Below, piece by piece: positions 55,474 to 63,659 of a DNA stretch of 64,000 nucleotides; the stretch's first letter is position 1, and every line of letters starts with the position of its first letter. The position numbers and the translations under genes are program-made. This DNA comes from Alphaproteobacteria bacterium HGW-Alphaproteobacteria-3. GTDB lineage: Bacteria > Pseudomonadota > Alphaproteobacteria > Parvibaculales > Parvibaculaceae. The stretch covers positions 1-64,000 of the forward strand of contig PHEF01000015.1 of NCBI GenBank assembly GCA_002842875.1. Direction: 5' to 3'. Below the pieces are notes generated by a model. The model ran no database searches. It was not told the origin of the DNA and saw nothing but the letters and a program-made list of their open reading frames with translations.

Positions 55474-55820
55474 ATGTACAGCGCCATGACCCGGTCCATC
55501 AATATTCTGGTCGAGCCGACCTATCTCGAGGACCGATCGAGAATCGTGGACGCGAAACGGTGAAACTGCGCGCGCGCTACTGGAAGATAACGGATGCATG
55601 CGGGCATGTGCATGAAGTGCGCGGCCCCGGCGTCGTCGGCGAGCAGCCGGTCCTCAAGCCCGGCGAGACCTTCCAGTACACGAGCGGCACGCCGCTTGGC
55701 GCCCCTTCGGGCATCATGTTCGGAAATTACGAAATGGAGACCGACGGGGGCGAGACCTTCGAGGTCGACATCCCGGCCTTCTCGCTCGATTGCCCACATG
55801 CGATGCGGATGCTGCACTGA
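55474..55820 (+). pseudogene. apaG: ApaG (Co2+/Mg2+ efflux family) with internal loss and frameshift
   Basis: The N-terminus [20 protein letters not shown] (55474 on) is ApaG-like. That frame runs to a stop at 55563. The rest, [20 protein letters not shown] then [19 protein letters not shown] and [13 protein letters not shown], is in another frame that ends at 55820. Between YLEDRS and RIENRG the family usually has about 15 residues (an SPEENRYVWAYTV-like strand), so roughly 45 bases seem absent at about 55535-55545. An intact apaG is about 125-130 codons. It lies between metZ and argE in the usual alphaproteobacterial order. True pseudogene or sequencing fault. Confidence 0.85.
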
Positions 55821-55895
55821 GACTTCGCACGTCTCGCTTCCCGCACGGCACCGGTCTAGGATGACGCACGCTCGTGCCGTCCTCCAAAGCCGGAA

Positions 55896-57245
55896 ATGAA
55901 TTCCATGGCATCGCCGCAAATCTTCACGCCCCGCGAGATGATCGAGAAGCTCGTCTCCTTCGACACGACGAGCCATTTGTCCAATCTGGCGCTGATCGAG
56001 TTCGTGGAGAGCTATCTCGCGAGCCACGGCGTCTCATCGCTGCGAGTCATGAACGAGGACGGCACCAAGGCCAATCTCTTTGCGACGCTCGGGGACGAAG
56101 CGGCGCCCGGCGGCATCGTTCTTTCGGGCCATACGGATGTCGTGCCCGTCGAAGGGCAGGACTGGTCAAGCGATCCCTTCAGCATCGTCGAAAAGGACGG
56201 CAAGCTTTTCGGACGCGGGACGAGCGACATGAAAAGCTTCATCGCCGTTGCGCTCGCCCATGTGCCGGCATTCCTGAAGGGCGGACCGAAGATGCCGGTC
56301 CACCTCGCGCTTTCCTATGACGAGGAAGTGGGTTGCCTCGGCGTCCGGCCGATGATCGAGAGCATCGTCCGCACGATGCCGCGCCCCCAGGTCGTGATCG
56401 TCGGCGAACCCTCCTCCATGAAGGTCGTGAACGCGCACAAGGGCATCCAGTCCTACAACACGAAAGTGACGGGTCTCGAATTCCATTCGAGCCAGACGCA
56501 TCTCGGCGTCAGCGCCATTCAGTATGCGGCGGAACTCATTTCCTTCCTGATGACGCTTGCGGCGGAAATGCGCGAGCGCGGCGATGCGTCCGGCCGCTTC
56601 AGCCCGCCCTATACGACAATCAATGTGGGCACCATCAGGGGCGGAACGGCGCTCAACATCATCGCGAAGAGCTGCTCCTTCCTGTGGGAATACCGCTCGC
56701 TGCCGGATGCCGACCCGTCGGAGATCATCACCCGCTTCAACGCCTATGCGGAAGAAGAGGTGCTGCCGCGCATGCGCGCCGTCTTCCCCGGCGCGAAGAT
56801 CGAGACGGTGGCTCGCGCGCAATCGCCGGGCCTTGCCGCCCTTGACGGCGATCCGGGCGAAACGCTCGTCATGAAGCTCGCGCAATGCAATTCGGCGGAA
56901 GCTGTCTCCTACAACACGGAAGCCGGGCTCTTTCAGCTCGCGGATATTCCGACCGTCGTCTGCGGCCCCGGCGACATTGCGCAGGCGCACAAGCCCGACG
57001 AATTCATCGAGCTTTCACAGATTGCCGAATGCGAGACCTTCATGGGGCGGCTTGCCGGCTTTGTGTCGGGGCGGGGCGGCCGATCTAGAGTCTTTCGCCT
57101 CGAAAGGCCGAATGGCTTCAGGTTCGCTCCCCGCCGCGTTGCCGAACCGCGGAAGCGGCTGTCGCCTCGCGGGAAAACGCCCCGGCGGCTCAATCCAGGG
57201 GCGGTGCCCCGCGCATGCCGCGCCGGGTATAGAGAGAGCGCATGA
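55896..57245 (+). CDS. argE: Acetylornithine deacetylase, with odd C-terminal extension
   Basis: A 449-residue M20-family deacetylase that releases ornithine in arginine synthesis. Metal-site motifs: IVLSGHTDVVPVEGQDW, FGRGTSDMKSFIAVALAHV, LSYDEEVGCLGVRPM, and the family core NVGTIRGGTALNIIAKSCSF. ArgE proteins usually end near ETFMGRLAGFV, about 390 residues; here the frame runs about 58 codons further in a low-complexity Arg-rich tail (NGFRFAPRRVAEPRKRLSPR), overlapping the convergent BLUF gene by 56 bases. The tail may come from a lost stop or a deletion. argD and argF lie 3 kb away. Confidence 0.88.
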   Translation: MNSMASPQIFTPREMIEKLVSFDTTSHLSNLALIEFVESYLASHGVSSLRVMNEDGTKANLFATLGDEAAPGGIVLSGHTDVVPVEGQDWSSDPFSIVEKDGKLFGRGTSDMKSFIAVALAHVPAFLKGGPKMPVHLALSYDEEVGCLGVRPMIESIVRTMPRPQVVIVGEPSSMKVVNAHKGIQSYNTKVTGLEFHSSQTHLGVSAIQYAAELISFLMTLAAEMRERGDASGRFSPPYTTINVGTIRGGTALNIIAKSCSFLWEYRSLPDADPSEIITRFNAYAEEEVLPRMRAVFPGAKIETVARAQSPGLAALDGDPGETLVMKLAQCNSAEAVSYNTEAGLFQLADIPTVVCGPGDIAQAHKPDEFIELSQIAECETFMGRLAGFVSGRGGRSRVFRLERPNGFRFAPRRVAEPRKRLSPRGKTPRRLNPGAVPRACRAGYRESA

Positions 57246-57639
57246 ACGAGATCAGCTCAGGTGCTTTCTTCCTCAGGTTTTCGATCGATTCATTCGACGA
57301 AAGATCGGTCGAATCGAACGGTGTTTCCTCGGACGCTTCGGCATGCATGAACTTTTCGAAGCCCATGCTCCAACCTGGAAAACTGCGTTCTTCGCGCTCC
57401 GTCTCCACGACGCGCACAAGCCCGCTGTGACGCGGGTCGCGGGAGATGCGCTGAAAAGTCTCTTCGACGCGCGCCTTCTCTCCTTCAAGAACCTGGAAAA
57501 ATGTTCCATCCCGCAAAATCAGCATACCCGACAATCCGTTGTGCCGGTTGTTCGCCGACGAGGCACGCAGAATATCATGGACATCCGCCTCCCCCACCCC
57601 GGGTTTGGCAGCGCTGAAATAGGCCAACTGGAAAACCAT
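57190..57639 (-). CDS. BLUF-domain blue-light sensor
   Basis: A 149-residue short BLUF protein. The flavin-binding residues appear as the N-terminal Tyr in QLAYFSAAKPG, Asn in NNRHNGLSGMLI, the signalling Gln in TFFQVLEGE and the WSMGF Trp/Met. No output domain is attached, so it probably acts through protein contacts after blue light, as PixD/BlrB types do. Its 3' end overlaps argE in the opposite direction. Confidence 0.92.
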   Translation of the reverse strand: MVFQLAYFSAAKPGVGEADVHDILRASSANNRHNGLSGMLILRDGTFFQVLEGEKARVEETFQRISRDPRHSGLVRVVETEREERSFPGWSMGFEKFMHAEASEETPFDSTDLSSNESIENLRKKAPELISFMRSLYTRRGMRGAPPLD

Positions 57640-57677
57640 TCCCTCACCTCCCGGTTATGCCAGGCTTCCCCCTCGGG

Positions 57678-58298
57678 CTAGCGTAGTACGGATTCCATAC
57701 TGCGTTCCACTTCCATCGACATGCCGGCATCGAACTTCGCCGCCAGCGCCTGCATCAGCGCCGTATAGGCCGCATCGCGCTCGTTGAGGCTCGCGCTTTC
57801 GAGGACGGTACGCTCGGCGGTTACATCGACTTCGGCAGACCATGTGCCCGAGCCGCCATCGGGCGCCGGACGTTCCACGGTGAGCCGTGCCTTGAGGCGC
57901 GCCTTCAGCCGTGTGTCGAGCTGGTCGCCAAAAAGGCCGGTGAGGCCACCTTTCTTTTCGAGCCGTTCCTGGGTCACCGTGCCGTCGAAAACGGTGAGCA
58001 CCGCCGTGCCGCGATTGCCGCTCGCGACAAGGCGCGCGTCCGCCCAGCTCCGCGCAACAGCCGAGGGCGTTACCTTGTGAAGATGCTCGACATAGGGCTC
58101 GCGGCCGGAGGAATGAAACCGGCTGTCGACCGCCACGCTTGCGATGTCGAGGCGGAGGGCCGGCCTTGCCTCGAAGGAAACGGAAGCCGGCGAGGCGAGG
58201 GCCGGAGGATCGCCGGCGCAGGCGGCAATGAAGGGAAACAGGAGCGCCAGGCAAATGGCGCGCGGCAGGAAGGTGCGGGAGCGTTCTGGACGGTTCAC
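57678..58298 (-). CDS. Alphaproteobacterial lipoprotein of unknown function
   Basis: A 206-residue lipoprotein: signal and lipobox ICLALLFPFIAACAGD, then a beta-rich body (LRLDIASVAVDSRFHSSGRE, ARSWADARLVASGNRGTAVL, KARLTVERPAPDGGSGTWSA) ending in a helix (AAYTALMQALAAKFDAGMSM). It resembles conserved envelope lipoproteins found near hslO in related genomes; no activity is known. It starts 14 bases after hslO stops, so the two are probably cotranscribed. Confidence 0.78.
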   Translation of the reverse strand: MNRPERSRTFLPRAICLALLFPFIAACAGDPPALASPASVSFEARPALRLDIASVAVDSRFHSSGREPYVEHLHKVTPSAVARSWADARLVASGNRGTAVLTVFDGTVTQERLEKKGGLTGLFGDQLDTRLKARLKARLTVERPAPDGGSGTWSAEVDVTAERTVLESASLNERDAAYTALMQALAAKFDAGMSMEVERSMESVLR

Positions 58299-58312
58299 GT
58301 CAAAAGCCTCGT

Positions 58313-59272
58313 TCAGTTCAGCCCTTCCTTCAATTCGGCGGGCTCGAAGATATAGACCTCGCTGCAGAATTCGCAGGTCACGGTGATGACATCCTCCTGC
58401 ACCATTTCGTCTATTTCATGGCTGCCGAAGGAACGCAGCACGGACGTCATGCGCTCGCGCGAGCAGCGGCAGGAAAATTCAACCGGCACAGGATCGTAGG
58501 CGCGCACCCCGTCCTCGTGAAACAGGCGATAGAGCAGCCGGTTCGGCTCGATCTCGGGATCGAGGAGTTCGTGATCCTCCACCGTGTCGAGCAGGATCGA
58601 CGCGCGGTTCCATGCTTCTTCTTCGTCCGTATAGGGGACTTCGTCCCGATCCTCGCGATAGCCCGTGAGGCCGCCGTCCCGCGCGATATGCTGGATCATG
58701 ATGGCGCCCGCGCGCCAGTTCTTTTCCGGCCCCGTTGCTTCGCGGTGATAGAATGGCCCCGCAGCAAGGCGAATGCGCGTCGCAACCTGCTCCGAATTGG
58801 CGAAATATTCGTGTGCGCTGTGGCTCAGTCCGCCGGGAAGGAGCGCTACAATCCCCTGATAGGGCTCCATGCCGGCGCCCTGGTCGATGGTGAGCGCAAG
58901 ATGCCCCTCGCCCATCAGGTCCGCCGGTTCGATCCGGTCCGCGACGATGGCTTCGGCAAGCCGCTCCGAATTCATCATCGCGTAGCCGCGCAGCTTTCCC
59001 GGCGACTGGTAGTCCGCGACGAGCATGCTCACGGGCCCGTTGCCCTGTGTCTGCAGGATGAAGCGGCCATCGAATTTCAGCGCCGAGCCAATCAGAGCGG
59101 TGAGCGCCAGCGCCTCGCCGAGAAGGCGCGACACGGGTTCGGGATAGGCATGCGCTGTCAGCACGCGATCGACCAGCGGGCCGAGGCGGACGACCCGGCC
59201 GCGAATGCCCAGATCCTCGATCTGGAACGGCTGCACGAGATCGTCGGTGCCGGTGCCTTCTGAACTGCTCAC
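58313..59272 (-). CDS. hslO: Redox-regulated chaperone Hsp33
   Basis: A 319-residue Hsp33. The core domain includes GNGPVSMLVADYQSPGKLRG and LLPGGLSHSAHEYFANSEQV. The C-terminal zinc/redox switch has the CxC and CxxC pairs in EFSCRCSRERM and VTCEFCSEVYIF. Under oxidation the cysteines form disulfides and activate holdase activity. It starts 28 bases after argF stops, part of the argD-argF-hslO order typical of this class. Confidence 0.94.
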   Translation of the reverse strand: MSSSEGTGTDDLVQPFQIEDLGIRGRVVRLGPLVDRVLTAHAYPEPVSRLLGEALALTALIGSALKFDGRFILQTQGNGPVSMLVADYQSPGKLRGYAMMNSERLAEAIVADRIEPADLMGEGHLALTIDQGAGMEPYQGIVALLPGGLSHSAHEYFANSEQVATRIRLAAGPFYHREATGPEKNWRAGAIMIQHIARDGGLTGYREDRDEVPYTDEEEAWNRASILLDTVEDHELLDPEIEPNRLLYRLFHEDGVRAYDPVPVEFSCRCSRERMTSVLRSFGSHEIDEMVQEDVITVTCEFCSEVYIFEPAELKEGLN

Positions 59273-59300
59273 GAAAACTCTCGATCCTGCTTTGCGCGTG

Positions 59301-60230
59301 TCACTGAAAGCACCAGGCGAGAACGCCCTTCTGCGCGTGAAGCCTGTTTTCCGCCTCGTCGAAAACGACCGATGCCGGGCCGTCGATCACATCGGCTGTC
59401 ACTTCCTCTCCGCGATGCGCGGGCAGGCAGTGCATGAATATCGCGTCCCTTGCCGCAGCCGCCATCAGGCGTTCGTTCACCTGATAGGGAGCGAGAAGAT
59501 TGTGACGGCGCGAGGCGGTTTCCTCGCTATCGCCCATCGAGACCCAGGTGTCGGCATTGATGCAATCGGCATCCTTCACCGCCTCGTGGGGATCGGTCGT
59601 GAGCAGGATGTTCGCCTCGCGGGATTTTGCCCGGGACATCGCGTCCCCGCTCGGCGCGAGTTCCGGCGGACAGGCGAGCCGCAATTCGAATTCAAGCTGC
59701 GCGGCGGCATGGATCCAGGACGTCACCATGTTGTTGCCGTCGCCGACCCAGGCGATGCGCCGCCCGGCGATCGGCCCCTTGTGTTCCTCGAAAGTCATCA
59801 CATCCGCCATCAACTGGCAGGGATGCGAAAGGTCGGTGAGGCCGTTGATGACGGGCACGCTCGCATATTCCGCAAGCTCCAGCAGGTGCTTGTGGTCGGT
59901 GGTGCGGATCATGATCGCATCGACATAGCGCGAAAGCACGCGGGCCGTGTCGGCGATGGTTTCGCCGCGGCCGAGCTGCGTGTCGTTGCCGTTCAAGAGC
60001 AGCGTTTCGCCGCCGAGCTGGCGCATGGCGACGTCGAAGGAAACGCGCGTCCGCGTCGATGGCTTTTCGAAGATCATGGCAAGAAGCTTGCCCTTGAGCG
60101 GCTTGTCGGCGTCGGGCTCGGCCTGACCGAGCCCGACGCGCGCCGATTTGCGCTTCTTCGAGCTTTCGAGGATCGCCCGGATGTCGGCGGGCGCGACTTC
60201 ATCGAGATCGAGAAAATGCCGTGGGCTCAT
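59301..60230 (-). CDS. argF: Ornithine carbamoyltransferase
   Basis: A 309-residue transcarbamoylase that joins ornithine and carbamoyl phosphate to citrulline. Carbamoyl-phosphate loop [20 protein letters not shown]; ornithine-binding regions [20 protein letters not shown] and [20 protein letters not shown]. The ATG at 60230 overlaps the argD stop (ATGA), so argD and argF are coupled. Confidence 0.95.
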   Translation of the reverse strand: MSPRHFLDLDEVAPADIRAILESSKKRKSARVGLGQAEPDADKPLKGKLLAMIFEKPSTRTRVSFDVAMRQLGGETLLLNGNDTQLGRGETIADTARVLSRYVDAIMIRTTDHKHLLELAEYASVPVINGLTDLSHPCQLMADVMTFEEHKGPIAGRRIAWVGDGNNMVTSWIHAAAQLEFELRLACPPELAPSGDAMSRAKSREANILLTTDPHEAVKDADCINADTWVSMGDSEETASRRHNLLAPYQVNERLMAAAARDAIFMHCLPAHRGEEVTADVIDGPASVVFDEAENRLHAQKGVLAWCFQ

Positions 60231-61438
60231 GACTTCACTCCTGCGGCGGCGGTCTTTTCGTCCAGCGCCGCGTCGAGCTTCGCGCAGGCCCGGCCAAGTT
60301 TTTCCATCGCCTCTTCGAGATGCGCTTCCTCGATGATGAGCGGCGGCAGGAGACGAACCACATTGTCGCCCGCGCCGACGGTCAGCATCTTCTCCTCGCG
60401 CAGCGCCGCCACGAGGTCGGTGTTCGGTGTCCGGCATTTGAGGCCGAGCATCAGACCCTCGCCGCGCACGCTTTCGATCACGCGGGGATACTGGTCGGCG
60501 AGCATGGCGAGCTTCTGCCGGAGCTTGAGGCCGAGCATGTTCACATGCGGAAGGAAGTTCTCGTCGAGCACGAGGTCCATCACCGCGCTTGCCACCGCCA
60601 TCGCGAGGGGATTGCCGCCGAAGGTCGAGCCGTGCGTGCCCGCGACCATGCCGCGCGCGGCCGCTTCCGTCGCGAGGCAGGCCCCGACCGGGAAGCCGCC
60701 ACCCAGCGCCTTCGCAACGCCCATGATGTCCGGTGCGATCCCGGCCAGTTCATGCGCGAAGAGTTTGCCGGTGCGGCCGATGCCCGTCTGCACCTCGTCG
60801 AGCACGAGAAGGATGCCGGCCTCGTCGCACATCTGACGGATGCGCCGGAGGTCTTCGTTCGGGATGACGCGGATGCCGCCTTCACCCTGGATCGGCTCGA
60901 TCAGGATGCCGGCGGTCGCCGGGCCGATCGCGGCCTGAAGCGCCTTCAGGTCGCCGAAGGGCACCTGCGGGAAGCCGGGCATGGCCGGGCCGAAGCCTTC
61001 GAGATATTTCGGCTGGCCGCCCGCCGCGATGGTCGCGAGGGTGCGTCCATGGAAGGCGCCTTCCATGGTGATGAGTTCGTAGCGCTCGGGCGCGCCGCCC
61101 GCCGCGTGATACTTGCGGGCCATCTTGATCGCGCATTCGAGCGCTTCGGCGCCCGAGTTGGTGAAGAAGACAGTGTCGGCAAACGTCGCCTCGACAAGCC
61201 TGCGGGCAAGGCGCTCCTGGCCGGGAATGCGGTAGATGTTCGAGGTGTGCCAGACCTTCTGCGCCTGTTCGGTAAGCGCGGCGACGAGGCGCGGATGGGC
61301 GTGGCCGAAGGCGTTGACGGCGATGCCGGCACCGAAGTCGAGATAGCGCTCGCCCTTCGCGGTCAGAAGCCAGGGGCCTTCGCCCCGCTCGAATTCAAGA
61401 TCGGCCCGCGCATAGGTCGGCAAAACAGGCGTAATCAC
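60227..61438 (-). CDS. argD: Acetylornithine aminotransferase
   Basis: A 403-residue PLP aminotransferase. [60 protein letters not shown] with the PLP Asp, and the Lys in [19 protein letters not shown]. It converts N-acetylglutamate semialdehyde to N-acetylornithine. The start at 61438 is [20 protein letters not shown]; a GGAC-type ribosome site precedes it. A 290-base leader with a strong promoter lies upstream. Confidence 0.95.
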   Translation of the reverse strand: MITPVLPTYARADLEFERGEGPWLLTAKGERYLDFGAGIAVNAFGHAHPRLVAALTEQAQKVWHTSNIYRIPGQERLARRLVEATFADTVFFTNSGAEALECAIKMARKYHAAGGAPERYELITMEGAFHGRTLATIAAGGQPKYLEGFGPAMPGFPQVPFGDLKALQAAIGPATAGILIEPIQGEGGIRVIPNEDLRRIRQMCDEAGILLVLDEVQTGIGRTGKLFAHELAGIAPDIMGVAKALGGGFPVGACLATEAAARGMVAGTHGSTFGGNPLAMAVASAVMDLVLDENFLPHVNMLGLKLRQKLAMLADQYPRVIESVRGEGLMLGLKCRTPNTDLVAALREEKMLTVGAGDNVVRLLPPLIIEEAHLEEAMEKLGRACAKLDAALDEKTAAAGVKS

Positions 61439-61598
61439 GGAGGTCAGTCCTTCTCACAAATTTCCCGAGCGATGCTGTTCGTGGAACGACGGAGGGGATG
61501 CCGCAGGCTTTCCGTGCGGCGGGAGGGGCTCCGACAGACCGGCGAGACAGCAGGTTCCTGCAAGGCCCGAACGCTCATGCGTCCCGGCCCTCTCGCTG

Positions 61599-61628
61599 TC
61601 AGCCTCGTCGTTTCCCGCTCAGGATCAT
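61599..61628 (-). CDS. Possible 9-residue arginine leader peptide before argD
   Basis: ATG ATC CTG AGC GGG AAA CGA CGA GGC TGA encodes MILSGKRRG (a GTG at 61637 adds three residues). Two adjacent rare CGA arginine codons near the end are what a ribosome-stalling attenuator would use. AAAAGGG lies about 10 bases upstream. The reading frame is too short to be certain. Confidence 0.35.
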   Translation of the reverse strand: MILSGKRRG

Positions 61629-61737
61629 GACGATCACACCCTTTTCGACCCCGTTTCGGGGGCTCCCCGCCGGTTCCATGACCGGTGCGCAATAGAAAAT
61701 GCCGCCTGCAAGGGGCGGCAGATCGAGAAGCAAAGGA

Positions 61738-61766
61738 GTATTAGGGCGAGGAACCGTATCTGTCAA
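61738..61766 (-). promoter_or_regulatory. Sigma-70 promoter of the argD-argF operon
   Basis: TTGACA (61766-61761), 17 bases and TAATAC (61743-61738) match consensus closely. Transcription would start near 61731, leaving about 290 bases of leader before argD. The leader has TGCCGCC..GGCGGCA (61720-61700) followed by TTTTC, a hairpin GGCCCGAACGC/GCGTCCCGGCC (about 61565-61590), and GCCGCA..TGCGGC (about 61501-61521). The gap 61439-61826 holds no other gene. Confidence 0.7.
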
Positions 61767-61826
61767 TCTGGCGCAGAATGCGCCCCGCCCTGCCCTTTTC
61801 TTCAAGTTCAGGCCTTTTCTTCAAGC

Positions 61827-62636
61827 TCACGCCTTCAAGCGGTAGCCCGTGCGGAAGAGGATGTGGCAGACGGTCCAGAGCGCGAGGTTCATGCCGATGA
61901 CGACCGCGATCCCTGTCGCGATGGAGCCGTCGGCATGGCCCGTGATGCCATAGCGGAAGCCGTCGATCAGGTAGAAGACCGGGTTCCACTTGGTCAGCTC
62001 ATGGGCGAAGTCGGGAAGCTGCGTCACCGAATAGAAGGTGCCCGAAAGGAAGGTCAGCGGCAGGACGACGAAATTCGTCACCGCCTGCAGGTGGTCGAAC
62101 TTCTCCGACCAGATGCCCCCCAGCATGCCGAGCAGCGCCAGCATCAATGAAGCGCCGGCCGCAAAGAAGACAATCGCCCAGACATGCGCAAGGCCCAGAT
62201 GCACGAAAGGCAGCATGGCGAGCGCGGTCGCACTGCCGCAGACAATGCCGCGCGTGACGCCGGCCATCGCGATGCCGACATTGAGTTCGCCTGCCGACAG
62301 CGGCGGCATCAACACGTCGACGATATTGCCCTGTATCTTCGAAATCAGGATCGAGGAAGAGGTGTTGGCGAAGGCATTCTGGATCATCGTCATCATCACG
62401 AGGCCCGGCGCCAGAAACTCGACGAAGGGCACGCCGTGGACGTCCGGCCGGAACTTGCCGATGGCGAGCGCAAAGATCGCGAGATAAAGGAGCGTCGTCA
62501 CGACGGGTGCGGCCACCGTCTGGGTCATCACCTTCCAGAAGCGGCGGACCTCCTTCACGTAGAGCGTCCAGACGCCCAGCCAGTTGATCGCGCCGAAGCG
62601 GCGGGCGCCTTCCTGCGGATAAGGGGTGAGGCTCAT
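61827..62636 (-). CDS. ABC-2 type transporter permease
   Basis: A 269-residue ABC-2 permease with six membrane helices (VTTLLYLAIFALAIGKFRPD; LAPGLVMMTMIQNAFANTSS; AGVTRGIVCGSATALAMLPF; AIVFFAAGASLMLALLGMLG; FLSGTFYSVTQLPDFAHELT; GIAVVIGMNLALWTVCHILF). This is the NodJ/DrrB-like fold used for drug or polysaccharide export. The ATG at 62636 (MSLTPYPQEGARRFG) is used. No ATP-binding subunit is adjacent, so its partner must be elsewhere. It is divergent from gcrA. Confidence 0.85.
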   Translation of the reverse strand: MSLTPYPQEGARRFGAINWLGVWTLYVKEVRRFWKVMTQTVAAPVVTTLLYLAIFALAIGKFRPDVHGVPFVEFLAPGLVMMTMIQNAFANTSSSILISKIQGNIVDVLMPPLSAGELNVGIAMAGVTRGIVCGSATALAMLPFVHLGLAHVWAIVFFAAGASLMLALLGMLGGIWSEKFDHLQAVTNFVVLPLTFLSGTFYSVTQLPDFAHELTKWNPVFYLIDGFRYGITGHADGSIATGIAVVIGMNLALWTVCHILFRTGYRLKA

Positions 62637-62795
62637 GGCTGTCTCTTTCGCGGCTTCAGGTGGCAGGTCTTCGTGAGGGGCCCTTCGAAGGCCCCGAGGC
62701 ATACGCCAGACGGGGACCGGGGGCAATGAGAGGCCGGCGGCAAGACGGTCCAGGCCTTTCCCATGTGAGGCCGGGACCGCCGCCCCGCAAGGGTC

Positions 62796-62885
62796 GAATC
62801 ACTCCCGATTTACGCTCTTTTCTGTGGATAAGGCCCCTGCGCCCGCACCCGCAGGTTGCGGTTTTTGTCCCTGATATTGTATATT
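62796..62885 (+). promoter_or_regulatory. gcrA promoter region with GANTC site and DnaA box
   Basis: The 402-base gap 62637-63038 holds GAATC (GANTC, CcrM methylation target) at 62796-62800, and TGTGGATAA at 62823-62831, a perfect DnaA box (TTATCCACA) on the minus strand. TTGCGG (62856-62861), 18 bases and TATATT (62880-62885) make a plausible promoter. DnaA and GcrA/CcrM control of gcrA is known in Caulobacter, so the arrangement fits. Nothing else is visible in the gap. Confidence 0.6.
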
Positions 62886-63038
62886 TCCCGTTAATGCCCA
62901 CGAAATCTAGTGGTGGCCTCGGGGTGCCACAAGGCGGCCAGGGTGCCGCAAGGCTGGATTTCAGGGCGATGCCGGGGTCAGGCGGGCCCTCGCGCATCCA
63001 ACCGGGCCGGAGGAGGCCCCGAAGGGGAAGGTAACATC

Positions 63039-63554
63039 ATGTGGACCGATGAACGCGTGGAGCTGCTGAAGAAGCTGTGGGCCGAGGGCCTGAGCGCCAG
63101 CCAGGTCGCCAAGCAGCTCGGCGGCGTGACCCGTAATGCCGTGATCGGCAAGGTGCACCGTCTGGGGCTTTCCGGACGGGCCACGCCGAGCCGCCCTGCC
63201 CGCGCACGCCCGCAGGCGCCCCGCACGCTCGTTCGCGGGCGTCCCGACCCGCTGACGGCGGAAATGCGCGAGGAAGAGCAACAGCGCATTCAGGGCACCC
63301 AGAAAGCCGCTGCCGCCCATGCCGAGGAACGCGGGCTTGAGCCCGTGCAGCGGGCGACGGTGCTCACCCTGACCGAGCATACCTGCAAATGGCCGATTGG
63401 CGATCCGGGCCGGCCGGGCTTCCATTTCTGCGGCCGTGGCGCCGACCATGGCTCTCCCTATTGCACCGAGCATGCGCGCCTGGCCTACCAGCCCGTGCAG
63501 GCGCGGCGGAACCGCGAACGCGACCGGATGCGCAAGGATCGGCTGGTGAGCTGA
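63039..63554 (+). CDS. gcrA: Cell-cycle sigma-factor-associated regulator GcrA
   Basis: A 171-residue GcrA. The N-terminal HTH is MWTDERVELLKKLWAEGLSA then SQVAKQLGGVTRNAVIGKVH, the most conserved part of the family, which binds near GANTC and contacts sigma-70. A disordered Arg/Pro linker follows, and the C-terminal domain shows HTCKWPIGDPGRPGFHFCGR and PYCTEHARLAYQP. GGGGAAGG-type ribosome site precedes ATG 63039. It controls cell-cycle genes with CcrM methylation. Confidence 0.95.
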   Translation: MWTDERVELLKKLWAEGLSASQVAKQLGGVTRNAVIGKVHRLGLSGRATPSRPARARPQAPRTLVRGRPDPLTAEMREEEQQRIQGTQKAAAAHAEERGLEPVQRATVLTLTEHTCKWPIGDPGRPGFHFCGRGADHGSPYCTEHARLAYQPVQARRNRERDRMRKDRLVS

Positions 63555-63608
63555 CGGCGCCCGAAACAGGCTTCCGGCGGGGCAACCGGGGGACTCGAGG
63601 GGAAGGAA

Positions 63609-63641
63609 CCGGCATCCACAGAAAGTGGGTGCCGGTTTTTT
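63609..63641 (+). terminator. Intrinsic terminator after gcrA
   Basis: ACCGGCATCC (about 63608-63617), loop of about 9, GGGTGCCGGT (63627-63636) followed by TTTTTT is a strong rho-independent terminator. It lies between gcrA and the convergent phoB-like gene. Confidence 0.85.
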
Positions 63642-63659
63642 ACATGGGCCTGAAAGCCG

